DNA of 64,000 nt from Prescottella soli (GTDB lineage: Bacteria; Actinomycetota; Actinomycetes; Mycobacteriales; Mycobacteriaceae), in assembly GCF_040024445.1 (NCBI RefSeq), contig NZ_CP157276.1, forward strand, positions 4,898,001 through 4,962,000. The letters are read 5' to 3'. The position numbers and the translations under genes are program-made. Positions 1 through 8,230 of the stretch are shown here, piece after piece. Positions within the stretch are counted from its first letter, which is position 1. The number at the start of each line of letters is the position of its first letter. The notes beneath the pieces are model-generated. The model had not been told where the DNA came from. It did not search any database and saw only the letters and a program-made list of their open reading frames with translations.

Positions 1-480
1 GGGGGTGTCGCCGACGTAGTAGGCCCGGTCACCGTGGTGCCGGAGTGACCGCAGGACCGAGGTCTTGTCCGCGGCCGGGGCGACCACCGTATCCCAGAGC
101 GCGGGCACGTTCAGGGTGTTGATGTCGAAGGCGACGGCGTCGGCCGACGCAGCGGAGACGACGCCCAGCCAGGCGCCGTTGTCGGCGAGGGCGACTAGGG
201 CGTTGCGTGTGCCGGGACGCAGCGTTGTGATGCGTCGGGTCATCGCTGTGTTCCATCGGGATTCGGCGTCGGGTCCGTGTTCGGGCGGCAGGCCGAGGCT
301 CTCGAACATTTCTGCCATGGGCAGGCGGAACGTGGTGGGGAATTGATCCTTGGACACCGGATCTGCGCCATAGCTCGCCAGTACGTCGTTGAGGGCGTCA
401 CGGGCGCGGTCCGCGTCGCACACGACGGTGCCGTTCCAGTCGAACAGCACCATCGTGTGTGCAGCAGTGGGAGTGCTCAC
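1..480 (-). CDS. HAD-superfamily phosphatase, 3' end outside window
   Basis: This is a haloacid-dehalogenase-type hydrolase, probably a cytoplasmic small-molecule phosphatase. The first 160 residues are visible; the C-terminus lies beyond the window. Motif I reads FDWNGTVVCD with nucleophile Asp14; the usual second Asp of DxD is Asn16, a variant I know from other HAD_2-type proteins. The motif IV region YYVGDTP is at the window edge (Asp158). The GTG start overlaps the stop of the ABC ATPase as GTGA, so the gene is the last visible member of the leftward transport operon and is probably translationally coupled. With the metallophosphoesterase at the other end of the operon, it suggests that the imported compound is dephosphorylated inside the cell. 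The substrate cannot be named. Confidence 0.8.
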   Translation of the reverse strand, partial: MSTPTAAHTMVLFDWNGTVVCDADRARDALNDVLASYGADPVSKDQFPTTFRLPMAEMFESLGLPPEHGPDAESRWNTAMTRRITTLRPGTRNALVALADNGAWLGVVSAASADAVAFDINTLNVPALWDTVVAPAADKTSVLRSLRHHGDRAYYVGDTP

Positions 481-1568
481 GCGCTCACGCTCGCAAGGGT
501 CTCGTTTCGTAGCCCGAGTTCGGTGGCGGTACCCAGCCGGACACCCATTTCGGTCGAGTACACGTGTACGTGCTCGCGGCGCACGCCGATCGTGACCGGC
601 CGGCCAATCCGGGGGGTGTCGGTGACGGGGCAACGAAACGCGACAGTGCTGTGGTCGTCGAGTGCAATCTGTACGACGCGATCCTGGCCGGTCGGTTCGA
701 CGAGGACGACGGTACCGGTCAGTTGCCAGTCGCTCTCGTGTCCGCGCATCGAGAGGTGTTCGGGGCGGATTCCGAGGGTGATCGGTTCGGTCCGGCCGCC
801 GATCGGTCCGAACACCGAGTCCCCGGTGCCGGACACTGGGACGAGGTTCATCGGCGGGGATCCCACGAAACCGGCGACGAAAAGGGTGGCAGGTGCTGCG
901 TAGAGCTCGTCGGGGGTGCCCACCTGTTCGATTCGGCCGTGGTTGATGACTGCGATGCGGTCGGACATCGCCATGGCGTCGAGTTGGTCGTGGGTGACGT
1001 TGATGCCGGTTGCACCGACCTCCCGCAGCAGGGCTGCGATCTCGACCCGGAGCGTCACGTGCAGTTGCGCGTCGAGGCCGGACAGGGGCTCGTCGAGGAG
1101 GACGATGCCGCTCCGGCGGGCGAGCGCTCGTGCTAGCGCGATGCGCTGGCGTTGCCCGCCGGACATCGCTTTCGGCTTGCGGACGAGGAGGTCCTCGACG
1201 CGCATGCGGGTGGCGATGTCGCGGGCCCGAGCCTCGGCTTCCGATTTGGGGAGGCCGAGGCCGTGCCGCAGCCCGAGGGTGATGTTCTCGAGTGCGGTCA
1301 GGTGTGGATAGAGCGCGAAGTGCTGGAAGACGATGGCCGCGTCGCGTTGGTGCGGGGCAATGCCTTCCTGCGGCACGCCGTCGAAGTGGACACTACCGGC
1401 GGTCTGGGTTTCCAGGCCGGCAACGATTCGGAGCAGGGTGCTCTTGCCGGAGCCGGAGGGTCCGAGGATGGCTACCTGTTCGCCGTCGCCGATGGTGAGG
1501 TCGATGCCGTCGAGCGCGGTGACGTCGCCGAAGGATTTGCTGATGCCGTGGAGTTCGACTCGGGTCAT
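477..1568 (-). CDS. ABC transporter ATPase, CUT1 (UgpC/MalK-like) type
   Basis: This is the ATP-hydrolysing subunit of a carbohydrate-type (CUT1) importer, 363 aa. Visible motifs are Walker A GPSGSGKST (36-44), Q-loop Gln82, signature MSGGQ (135-139), Walker B IVLLDE (155-160), D-loop, and H-loop His193 (NVTHDQ). Residues from about 235 form the TOBE-like domain typical of MalK/UgpC ATPases, somewhat shorter than in MalK. It follows the binding-protein gene by 3 nt and overlaps the HAD gene by 3 nt. Such ATPases can be shared between sugar transporters; here it is encoded with its own permeases, so a dedicated role is likely. Confidence 0.95.
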   Translation of the reverse strand: MTRVELHGISKSFGDVTALDGIDLTIGDGEQVAILGPSGSGKSTLLRIVAGLETQTAGSVHFDGVPQEGIAPHQRDAAIVFQHFALYPHLTALENITLGLRHGLGLPKSEAEARARDIATRMRVEDLLVRKPKAMSGGQRQRIALARALARRSGIVLLDEPLSGLDAQLHVTLRVEIAALLREVGATGINVTHDQLDAMAMSDRIAVINHGRIEQVGTPDELYAAPATLFVAGFVGSPPMNLVPVSGTGDSVFGPIGGRTEPITLGIRPEHLSMRGHESDWQLTGTVVLVEPTGQDRVVQIALDDHSTVAFRCPVTDTPRIGRPVTIGVRREHVHVYSTEMGVRLGTATELGLRNETLASVSA

Positions 1569-1571
1569 GTC

Positions 1572-2870
1572 TCAGCCCTGCCCGACGATCGAGTTGATGG
1601 TGGTGACGGCCCGCTTCACTGTGGGCTCGAGTTCGGAACCGGACTGCAATCCCTGCGCCATCTGACGGAGTACGTCGTTGATCTGCGAGGTCCTGGCGCC
1701 GTCGAAGCCGCCCCACGGGGAGAGTTCCTTGGCGTAGGTCCAGGCGTACCGCTGTGGCTGGCGGATGCCGCTGGTGGCCAGCAGTTGTTCGGCGGCCGCC
1801 TTGTCGACCGGGATGTAGGAGTAGTCGGTGCCGCTGGCGGCGAGCACTGCCTCTGTACCGAGGAGTTCGGCGACGAGCGCATTGGCGTAGGCTGCGCGGC
1901 AACCGTCGTCGCTGAGGACGATCCATCCGTTGCCGCCGGCGGGCAGGAGCCCGTCACCGCCGTTGACGGTCGGGAGATCCACTGCTGTCCACTCGAATCC
2001 GTCACCGACGGTATTGTTCACGGATGCGATCATTGAGGTCGCGGTGAAGGCCAGAGCGGTCTGCTGGCTCGTGAAGGCGGAGATCGCATCCGTCTCGTTG
2101 ACACGGGCTTCGAGGCCGCGCTCGTTCAGCTTCGTCCAGAGGGAGAGCGCGTCGATGCCGGTGGCGTCACCGAAACCGGCGGTGCCGTCCGCGTTGACGA
2201 AGGTCCCTCCGGCGCCTTGGACGAAGCCCTGGCCGAGCCAGTCGGGCAGGCGCTGGGTGGGCAGCGACACCGACGGGTTCCCGGTCTTCGCGGTGACTTT
2301 TGAGGCTGCGGTGACGACGTCGTCGAATGTGCGGATGTCGGTGGCCTTGCCCGCGTTCGCGGAGTCGAGCATCGTCTGGTTGACGAGCAGTACCGGGGCG
2401 GATACCTGGGCGGGGGCAAGGTAGACCTTGCCGTCGACCGTACCGGCGGAAAGGAACTGCGACTGGTACGTGTCCGCGAGGCCGGCGGTGTCGATGGTGG
2501 CGGGCGAGTACTTCTCGACCCAGAAGCGGAGCTGGCCGAGGCCACTCATGATGAGGTCGGGGCGTTTGCCGACCGCGATGTCCGCGACGACGGTGTTCGT
2601 GAGTTCGTCGTAGCTCGTCGTCTTCAAGGGTTCCGCGTCGACCGTCAGGCCCGGATACTTCGCCTGCAGGTTCGCGACGGCGACCTTCATGGCGTTCTCG
2701 CCCTGCGATCCGAAGGTCACGTCGAGGGTGTGTTCCGACGGCGTGCAGGAGTTGATGTCCGTCGCTGCCGCGATGGCGGTGTTGGTGGACGAGGCGTTGC
2801 CGCATCCGGTGAGGACGAGGATGCCGGCGGCGAGGGCTCCGGCGGTGCCGGCAAGTCGGGCTGTGCGCAT
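1572..2870 (-). CDS. ABC transporter solute-binding lipoprotein (CUT1 family)
   Basis: This is an extracytoplasmic substrate-binding protein, 432 aa. The start was chosen at the ATG after an AGGAGAA ribosome-binding site; the open frame extends further upstream but lacks a signal there. The N-terminus is a lipoprotein signal peptide with lipobox LTGC and acylated Cys23. The mature part has the family-1 binding-protein pattern (EPLKTTSYDELTN, RPDLIMSGLGQLRFWVEKY, GGNGWIVLSDD). It lies between permease and ATPase genes of the same operon. Relatives bind glycerol-3-phosphate, glycerophosphodiesters or oligosaccharides; the sequence alone does not choose among them. Confidence 0.9.
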   Translation of the reverse strand: MRTARLAGTAGALAAGILVLTGCGNASSTNTAIAAATDINSCTPSEHTLDVTFGSQGENAMKVAVANLQAKYPGLTVDAEPLKTTSYDELTNTVVADIAVGKRPDLIMSGLGQLRFWVEKYSPATIDTAGLADTYQSQFLSAGTVDGKVYLAPAQVSAPVLLVNQTMLDSANAGKATDIRTFDDVVTAASKVTAKTGNPSVSLPTQRLPDWLGQGFVQGAGGTFVNADGTAGFGDATGIDALSLWTKLNERGLEARVNETDAISAFTSQQTALAFTATSMIASVNNTVGDGFEWTAVDLPTVNGGDGLLPAGGNGWIVLSDDGCRAAYANALVAELLGTEAVLAASGTDYSYIPVDKAAAEQLLATSGIRQPQRYAWTYAKELSPWGGFDGARTSQINDVLRQMAQGLQSGSELEPTVKRAVTTINSIVGQG

Positions 2871-2926
2871 GGCGGGTTCTCCTTGGATAAGTGCTGTGAT
2901 GGCGGGTGTCTGTCGAGTGGCTCGAG

Positions 2927-3748
2927 CTATCCGGGAATCTCGGCGCCGCTCATGCCCTGCACGAAACGGCGCTGGGCGGCGAGGAAGAGCAAGACCACGG
3001 GTGCGGTCACGATGACGGCGCCGGCGGCGAGGGCCGCGTAGTCGAAGCCGATGTCGGCATGCTGGAACGCCGCGAGAGCGAGGGGCGGGGTGACGAGATC
3101 GGGGCTGCGCACGACCAGCAGCGGCCACAGGTAGTCGTTCCAGTGAGCGAAGACCGAGAAGACCGAGAAGGCTGCGATGCCGGGGCCCGCGAGCGGCACC
3201 ACGATCTTGCGCAGGATCTGAAAGTGGCCCAGACCGTCGGTGCGGGCGGCTTCGAGGAGAGAGTCGGGGATGGAGAGCATCTGTTGGCGCAGGAGGAAGA
3301 TTCCGAAAGCGCTTGTGGTGAAGGGAAGGACGAGTCCGGCGTAGCTGTCCGCGAGACCTGCGGCGTTGATGCCGATGAAGGTGGGAATCATGGTGGCCTG
3401 TGAGGGCATGAGCAGACAGGCGAGCACTATCAGGAACACCACCGACGATGCCCGCGTGCGCACTTTGGCCAGGACGTAGGCCGCGGGTATGCAGGTCGCG
3501 AGTTGTAGGGCGAGTATCGAGAGGGTCACGATCAGCCCGGTGACGACGGCCCGTCCCATTCCCGCGTCCCCCCAGGCCCGGGCATAGGACGAGAGGTCGA
3601 ATTCGGTGGGGATGAACGGAATGCCGCTCTTGTTGGCCTGTTCCACCGGGGCGAGCGAGGTGCGGATCATCCAGTAGAGCGGAAACAAGCTGATGACGAC
3701 GGCGACGGTGAGTAGGACCCACCGGGTGCCGCGGACGAGGATGCTCAT
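2927..3748 (-). CDS. ABC transporter inner-membrane permease (MalG/UgpE type)
   Basis: This is the second membrane subunit of the CUT1 importer, 273 aa, with about six hydrophobic segments. It starts MSILVRGTRWVLLTVAVV, and the start ATG overlaps the upstream permease stop by 4 nt. The cytoplasmic EAA loop that contacts the ATPase is visible as EAARTDGLGHFQILRKIVVP followed by LAGPG. The C-terminus (FVQGMSGAEIPG) resembles the UgpE/MalG ending (RFVAGLTAGAVKG type). It pairs with the permease at 3745-4671 to form the channel. Confidence 0.92.
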   Translation of the reverse strand: MSILVRGTRWVLLTVAVVISLFPLYWMIRTSLAPVEQANKSGIPFIPTEFDLSSYARAWGDAGMGRAVVTGLIVTLSILALQLATCIPAAYVLAKVRTRASSVVFLIVLACLLMPSQATMIPTFIGINAAGLADSYAGLVLPFTTSAFGIFLLRQQMLSIPDSLLEAARTDGLGHFQILRKIVVPLAGPGIAAFSVFSVFAHWNDYLWPLLVVRSPDLVTPPLALAAFQHADIGFDYAALAAGAVIVTAPVVLLFLAAQRRFVQGMSGAEIPG

Positions 3749-4671
3749 CGGTTCTCTCCGGTCAGTAGGCGACGTTGGAGTACGCCGACGGTGATCAGGG
3801 CGACGAGGAGCAGTAACGACAGGGCGGAGGCCGCACCGAGGTCGTAGTAGCTGAACCCGAGCTTGTAGGACTGGGTGAGCACGGTTTCGGTGGAGTTGAG
3901 TGGACCGCCCTGGGTCATCACATTGACCGCGTCGAAGACCTGCACCGAGTGGAGGATCGCGAGGACGGTTGCGAAGACGACGGTCGGCTTCATCATCGGC
4001 AGCGTGATGCGCCACAGCTTGGGGAGACCGCGGATTCCTTCGGCCCGGGAGGCCTCGTCGATGGTGGTCGGGATCGTCGCGAGGCCGGCGATGAAGATCA
4101 TCATGCTGAAGGAGGCGCCGCGCCAGATCCCGACGACGGCGACCGTCAGCAGGGAGGTGTCGGGGTCGCCGAGCCAGTTCACCGGGGCCATACCGAGGAA
4201 GCCGAGTAGCTGGTTGACGAAGCCGCCTTGGTAGGCGAAGAGCCACCGGAACACGACTGCCATGGCCACCAGATTCGCCGTCATCGGCAGGAACAGAGCG
4301 GTACGCACCCAGGTTCGGCCACGGCCGACGGACTCGGCGAGCAATGCGAGAACGAGACCGATCGCAAGGCCGGGGACGACGGTCAGCACGGTGTAGACGA
4401 GGGTGTTGACTATCGACTGTTGCACCGTCGGGTCGGTGATGATCCGCTGGAAGTTGGCGAATCCGACGAACTTCCACGCCCCTCCGGCGAGCGGCACAGC
4501 GAAGAAGCTCGCGACGAGCGACAATATCGCGGGCACGATCACGAACAGAGTCATCGCGATGCCGGCGGGCAGCACCAGCAAAGCCGGGGCGAACCGGTCG
4601 CCGCGCCGACCGCGACGCCGCTCGATCGCGCGTGGAACGACGCGGTCGGGTGCGTCGATGGTGGCGGTCAT
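3745..4671 (-). CDS. ABC transporter inner-membrane permease (MalF/UgpA type)
   Basis: This is the first membrane subunit of the CUT1 importer, 308 aa. A basic N-terminus (IERRRGRRGDRFAP) precedes six hydrophobic segments. The EAA loop reads DEASRAEGIRGLPKLWRITLP followed by MMKP, the ATPase-contact motif of binding-protein-dependent permeases. A typical MalF/UgpA feature is the GGPLNSTETVLTQSYKLGF stretch near the C-terminus. The start ATG overlaps the stop of the phosphoesterase gene by 4 nt, and its own stop overlaps the next permease, so the genes are tightly coupled. Confidence 0.92.
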   Translation of the reverse strand: MTATIDAPDRVVPRAIERRRGRRGDRFAPALLVLPAGIAMTLFVIVPAILSLVASFFAVPLAGGAWKFVGFANFQRIITDPTVQQSIVNTLVYTVLTVVPGLAIGLVLALLAESVGRGRTWVRTALFLPMTANLVAMAVVFRWLFAYQGGFVNQLLGFLGMAPVNWLGDPDTSLLTVAVVGIWRGASFSMMIFIAGLATIPTTIDEASRAEGIRGLPKLWRITLPMMKPTVVFATVLAILHSVQVFDAVNVMTQGGPLNSTETVLTQSYKLGFSYYDLGAASALSLLLLVALITVGVLQRRLLTGENR

Positions 4672-6824
4672 CCCGCGCCACCGATCGTCGCGGGGTCGAG
4701 TGCGAGGACGGTGCCGTCGGTGCCGACTGCGAGGACACGGTCCCCCGCGTCGGTGAGCGCGGCAGCGAATGGTGAGGCGTACTGGGTTCGGCCCAGCTCG
4801 GTCCCGTCGAGGTCGATGCGGCGGATCGTGCCGTCGAGTCCGGGCAGTAGAAGGTGCTGGTCGCGCAGCAGCGGCGGCGCGATGACGGGGTGAGGACGCT
4901 TGGTGTACGAGCTCATCGGGAACGGAGCGTCGCCGTCGATCGCGGCTTCCCAGATTGTCTCGCCGGTGTCGGGGTCGAGCATCCGTAGTCCCAGCCCGGG
5001 CACGGTGACGACGTAGCCGTGCCCGGTGATCACCGGGGTGGTCGGGGCGTAATTGCCCGGGTGCGAAGCGGTCCAGAGCGTGGCACCGGTACCTCGGTCG
5101 AGGGCCGTGGTGTGGCCGTGTGCGGGCATGACCACGACATCGCGCGCCGCATCGTGTGCTCCTGTGCCGATGATCAGCAGTCGCTTCAACGATGTGAACG
5201 GGTCGTCGGAGTCGAGATCTGAACGATTCCAACGGGATTCGCCGGTACGTGCGTCGAGGCCAATCGGGTCCGTCGGGGTAGGCCAGAAGCCCATGACGAG
5301 GAGGTCGTCGACGACCAGTGGGGCCGCATGATTGACGAGGTTGTGGTGGGGGGAGAGGTCGGTTCGGTGCCAGATGTACTGCCCCGTGCGGGCGTCGATG
5401 GCGCGGAGATCGGACGGATCCCCGAGGTAGACGGTCCCGTCGACGAGCGTCGGTGCCCCCCAGGCGAAGCGGCGCAGCGGGTCGCTCGAAGCGGCACGCC
5501 AGCATTCCTCCCCGGTTGACGTGTCGAGGGCCACGACGTCCCCGGAGACCTCCGCGGCGATCACCAGACCGTCACCGACAACCGGTGTCGTCTTCACCGC
5601 GGATCGGGTCCGGGCCCGCCACCGCACCGCACCGGTTTCGAGGTCGAGGCATTCGACGGTGCCGGCGGGGCGGTCCTCGATCTGGGTACCGACGTAGACC
5701 GCGCCGTCGTGTACCGCGGCGCCGTGCCGATGCCCGGCACCGGTCGCGTGCGCGGACCACAGGATCGACTTGTCGGTGGAGGTCACGGTCGCAGCCGAGA
5801 ACGTCGATGTACGCACGTCCGTCAGGGCCTCGGGTGCCTCACCGGGCAAGAAGGTTTCGGTGTGCAAGGTGACAGTCGTGCCGTCCCAGACCACGTGCCG
5901 GAATCCCGGCGGACTGTAGTCGAGGTTCGCGAAGAACGTGGCCGGACTGTTGACGTGCAGCGTGCCGTCGACGTCGATGACACGGCTGGTGTGCCAGTGC
6001 CCGGACAGCGCCGCGATCGGCCGCCACGGGAGTTCGTCGAGAATGGAGGCGTTCGGCTGATCGTGGAAAAGCAGCAGGTACGGGGCACCGAACTCCAGTT
6101 GAGCGAGATCCGCCTTGACCCAGGCATTCTGGATCTCGTGGTCGATGCCGGCTTCGTGGCTGTGCCAGTCCAAGCCGACGATATGCAGGCCTGCGACGTC
6201 GAGGCTGAACCACCGCGGGCCCAGGTAGCGCTCGTACAGGGTCGGGTCCGAGGAATTGGTGAGGTAGTTGTTGCGGCTGATCGTGAAGCCGCGTTCACCG
6301 TTCATGTGGTCGTGGTTGCCCGGGATCAACTCGACCGGCACCGGGCTGGACCGCAGGGCCTCGATGTATGCCTCGTATTCCTCCGGCAACCCGTTGTCGA
6401 CGAGGTCTCCGGTGACGAGGATGCGTCGCGCAGCGGGCGCGAGTGTCGGTAGGCGGTCGAGGAATCCCACGACCTGTTCGGGCAGGCTCCCCTCCGCGTA
6501 CAAGCGGTGGGTGTAGTAACCGGCGTCGATGACATCCCGGGTCGTCATGTGGGTGTCGGTGAGGTGGAGGAACTCGTACGGCAGGGGTTGGTCTTCGGGG
6601 ACGAGAACGAAACGGAGTTCGGTGTCGTCGGTGTCGGGAACACGGTGCCACCAGGGAGCGGCGGTGTAGCCGGTGGGCCGGGTGAGGACGACGAACCCTC
6701 CCCACTCCGCTTGGCGGGCGAGGGTGAAACGGCCGTCGTCATCAGTCTTGGTGACGACGCCACCAGTGGCGACGGCCACCCCCGCGGCGGGGGTGCCGTC
6801 GTCGTACAACACGATGCCGTGCAT
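4668..6824 (-). CDS. Metallophosphoesterase fused to PQQ-type beta-propeller
   Basis: This 718-aa protein has three parts. Residues 1-78 resemble the Ig-like MetallophosN/carboxypeptidase-regulatory fold (GVAVATGGVVTKTDDDGRFTL). Residues 85-290 are a calcineurin-like phosphoesterase with a complete metal-ligand set: LTDTH (Asp90, His92), TGDLVDNG (Asp140), GNHDH (Asn170, His171), LLFHD (His254), SGHWH (His276, His278). From about 345 to the end are PQQ/WD-like propeller blades (repeated GLDARTGE, ALDTSTGE, ALDRGTGA). Known relatives with MetallophosN usually carry a MetallophosC domain instead. No signal peptide is visible, so it appears cytoplasmic, unusual for PQQ-propellers. An AAAGGAG site precedes the ATG. 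It heads the transporter genes, 60 nt after the rpiR-type regulator. It probably hydrolyses a phosphate mono- or diester. Confidence 0.88.
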   Translation of the reverse strand: MHGIVLYDDGTPAAGVAVATGGVVTKTDDDGRFTLARQAEWGGFVVLTRPTGYTAAPWWHRVPDTDDTELRFVLVPEDQPLPYEFLHLTDTHMTTRDVIDAGYYTHRLYAEGSLPEQVVGFLDRLPTLAPAARRILVTGDLVDNGLPEEYEAYIEALRSSPVPVELIPGNHDHMNGERGFTISRNNYLTNSSDPTLYERYLGPRWFSLDVAGLHIVGLDWHSHEAGIDHEIQNAWVKADLAQLEFGAPYLLLFHDQPNASILDELPWRPIAALSGHWHTSRVIDVDGTLHVNSPATFFANLDYSPPGFRHVVWDGTTVTLHTETFLPGEAPEALTDVRTSTFSAATVTSTDKSILWSAHATGAGHRHGAAVHDGAVYVGTQIEDRPAGTVECLDLETGAVRWRARTRSAVKTTPVVGDGLVIAAEVSGDVVALDTSTGEECWRAASSDPLRRFAWGAPTLVDGTVYLGDPSDLRAIDARTGQYIWHRTDLSPHHNLVNHAAPLVVDDLLVMGFWPTPTDPIGLDARTGESRWNRSDLDSDDPFTSLKRLLIIGTGAHDAARDVVVMPAHGHTTALDRGTGATLWTASHPGNYAPTTPVITGHGYVVTVPGLGLRMLDPDTGETIWEAAIDGDAPFPMSSYTKRPHPVIAPPLLRDQHLLLPGLDGTIRRIDLDGTELGRTQYASPFAAALTDAGDRVLAVGTDGTVLALDPATIGGAG

Positions 6825-6884
6825 TGTGAACTCCTTTGTGGCGCTGACACGCCGAGACTGTGGGGTGCGGTTCAGGCGGACTGG

Positions 6885-7772
6885 TCAGATGCGGTGCTCG
6901 ATGAGCACGTCTTCGGCGAGAGCGAGGGCAGTTCCGCTGGTTTCGGCGCGACGGGAAAGGTTGACGTACAGAGCGTCGAGTACGGCGAGATGCACGATGC
7001 GACTGGACATCGCTTCGACGCGATAGCTGGTCTCGACGCTGCCCGCGACGATGCTCACGGCCACCTCTTCGGTCAACGGTGAGGAGGAGAAGCTCGTGAG
7101 GGCGACGGTGACGGCCCCGGATGCCTTGGCGGCTCGGGTCGTCGCGAGGGTTTCGACGGTGGATCCGGTGTGGCTGATCGCGAAGAAAACGTCGTCGGGG
7201 CCGAGCATGCGTGCGGTGACATGCTGGCTGTGCACGTCAGGGGTGAAGGAAGCGTCGAGGCCGAGAGAGACGAACCGGTACGCGGTGTCGAGTGCGAGCG
7301 GCGCGGAGGTACCGACGGCCCCGAACACGATGCGACGGGCGCCGAGCAGGTGGTCGACGGCCGTCTCGATGGCATGAACGTCGAGGGCTTTCGAAGCATT
7401 GTCGACAGCTCGGGCAGTACTGTCCATGACCTTGTGGGCGATGTCGCCGGCGGTGTCGTCGGGTGTGATGTCGCCGAGTACGCGGCGATCGTCGGGGATC
7501 GATTCGCTCGCGAGGGTGATCTTGAGTTCCTGGTAGCCCCGAAGGCCTAGCGTCGTGCACAGCCGCACGACTGTGGCGGGCGAGCTGCCAGCGGCGGCCG
7601 CGAGTTCGGTCACCGAACGGTGGATCACTGCGGCGGGCTCACTCAGAATCGCCTCGGCCACACGACGTTCTGCCGGTGTGAATGAGACCGATGCCGCCCG
7701 GATGCGTTCGACGATGCCTGCTCCGCCCGTCGATGTGGTCGACACCTTTTCTACGGGAATCGTGTTGGTCAC
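6885..7772 (-). CDS. RpiR-family regulator (HTH + SIS domain)
   Basis: This is a transcription regulator of 295 aa from a GTG start (VTNTIPVEKV). The frame stays open 46 codons further upstream, but that part covers palindromic DNA and reads unlike the family. Residues about 17-95 form the RpiR helix-turn-helix (RSVTELAAAAGSSPATVVRL). A SIS sugar-phosphate-binding domain follows (IVFGAVGTSAPLALDTAYRF; FAISHTGSTVETL). Family members sense phosphorylated sugars, which fits the phosphatases and CUT1 transporter encoded 60 nt downstream on the same strand. The gene may be the first of that operon and autoregulated through the palindromes just upstream. Confidence 0.9.
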   Translation of the reverse strand: MTNTIPVEKVSTTSTGGAGIVERIRAASVSFTPAERRVAEAILSEPAAVIHRSVTELAAAAGSSPATVVRLCTTLGLRGYQELKITLASESIPDDRRVLGDITPDDTAGDIAHKVMDSTARAVDNASKALDVHAIETAVDHLLGARRIVFGAVGTSAPLALDTAYRFVSLGLDASFTPDVHSQHVTARMLGPDDVFFAISHTGSTVETLATTRAAKASGAVTVALTSFSSSPLTEEVAVSIVAGSVETSYRVEAMSSRIVHLAVLDALYVNLSRRAETSGTALALAEDVLIEHRI

Positions 7773-7798
7773 AAGCGGACAGCAAACCCGGGATGGTT

Positions 7799-7873
7799 GA
7801 ACGAATTTCGTTCCCGAGATGAACCAGATGTGAAATTTCATACCGGCCTTAGTCGTGGAACTCATTTTCACGA
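7799..7873. promoter_or_regulatory. Three palindromes upstream of the RpiR-type gene (candidate operators)
   Basis: Directly upstream of the regulator start lie GAACGAA-T-TTCGTTC (7799-7813, perfect 7-bp arms), TGAAATTTCA (7831-7840, perfect), and an imperfect palindrome at 7853-7873 with ends TCGTG/CACGA. Their centres are about 30 and 28 bp apart, close to three helical turns, so bound dimers would lie on roughly one DNA face. Position and spacing suggest autoregulation of the RpiR gene and its downstream operon. Inference only. Confidence 0.55.
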
Positions 7874-8062
7874 GACGGTGCCTCCGCTCGCGACGTCGAC
7901 CACCGTGCAACGCGATTCACTACACCTCCGATCTGTGGTGTCTCGTGATCGCCCGCGTGTCTGCGGTTGCCCCGCCGTAAAGATCGCATCAATACGCTCG
8001 GTTGGCGGCGTCAGCAGAGTGTCAGGACGACGTCCGTGCGCTCGAAACGGGTGCACTCTCCA

Positions 8063-8114
8063 GTAGGCGCCGGATGCGGCGTCTCCACGTCGCGCCGTCG
8101 TCCGGTGCGCCTAC
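8063..8114 (+). promoter_or_regulatory. Stem-loop in the kdp leader
   Basis: GTAGGCGC (8063-8070) pairs with GCGCCTAC (8107-8114). CGGA (8071-8074) pairs with TCCG (8101-8104) after a 2-nt bulge, and a nested CGGCG/CGCCG stem lies inside. The element ends 23 nt before the first small ORF of the kdp locus, so it is probably in the 5' untranslated leader. It matches no riboswitch I recognise. Confidence 0.4.
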
Positions 8115-8137
8115 TGAGGAAGTCGAAGAGGAACGTC

Positions 8138-8230
8138 ATGGCTGATTTGGCCTACGTCGGGTTGATCATCGGAGTGTTCACCGTCTGTGCGCTGGTGTTG
8201 CGTGGTCTGCAGGCGAGGAGCCTCCGGTGA
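8138..8230 (+). CDS. 30-aa membrane peptide at the head of the kdp operon
   Basis: This tiny reading frame encodes MADLAYVGLIIGVFTVCALV followed by a basic tail LRGLQARSLR: one predicted membrane segment with a positively charged, probably cytoplasmic C-terminus. A GAGGAACGTC stretch sits before the ATG. Its TGA overlaps the GTG start of kdpF as GTGA, which argues for translation and coupling. It is not KdpF, which follows. It could be a second small stabilising subunit of the Kdp complex or a leader peptide for kdpF. No function is established. Confidence 0.65.
   Translation: MADLAYVGLIIGVFTVCALVLRGLQARSLR

Noticed and set aside
6825-7910. Longer RpiR protein starting at 7910
   Set aside because: The additional 46 residues cover the palindromic control region and do not look like the RpiR N-terminus; the GTG at 7772 leads directly into the normal family start.
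8063-8114. c-di-AMP (ydaO-type) riboswitch before kdp
   Set aside because: Only a simple bulged stem-loop is visible; the long two-fold symmetric architecture and conserved motifs of that riboswitch are not seen.
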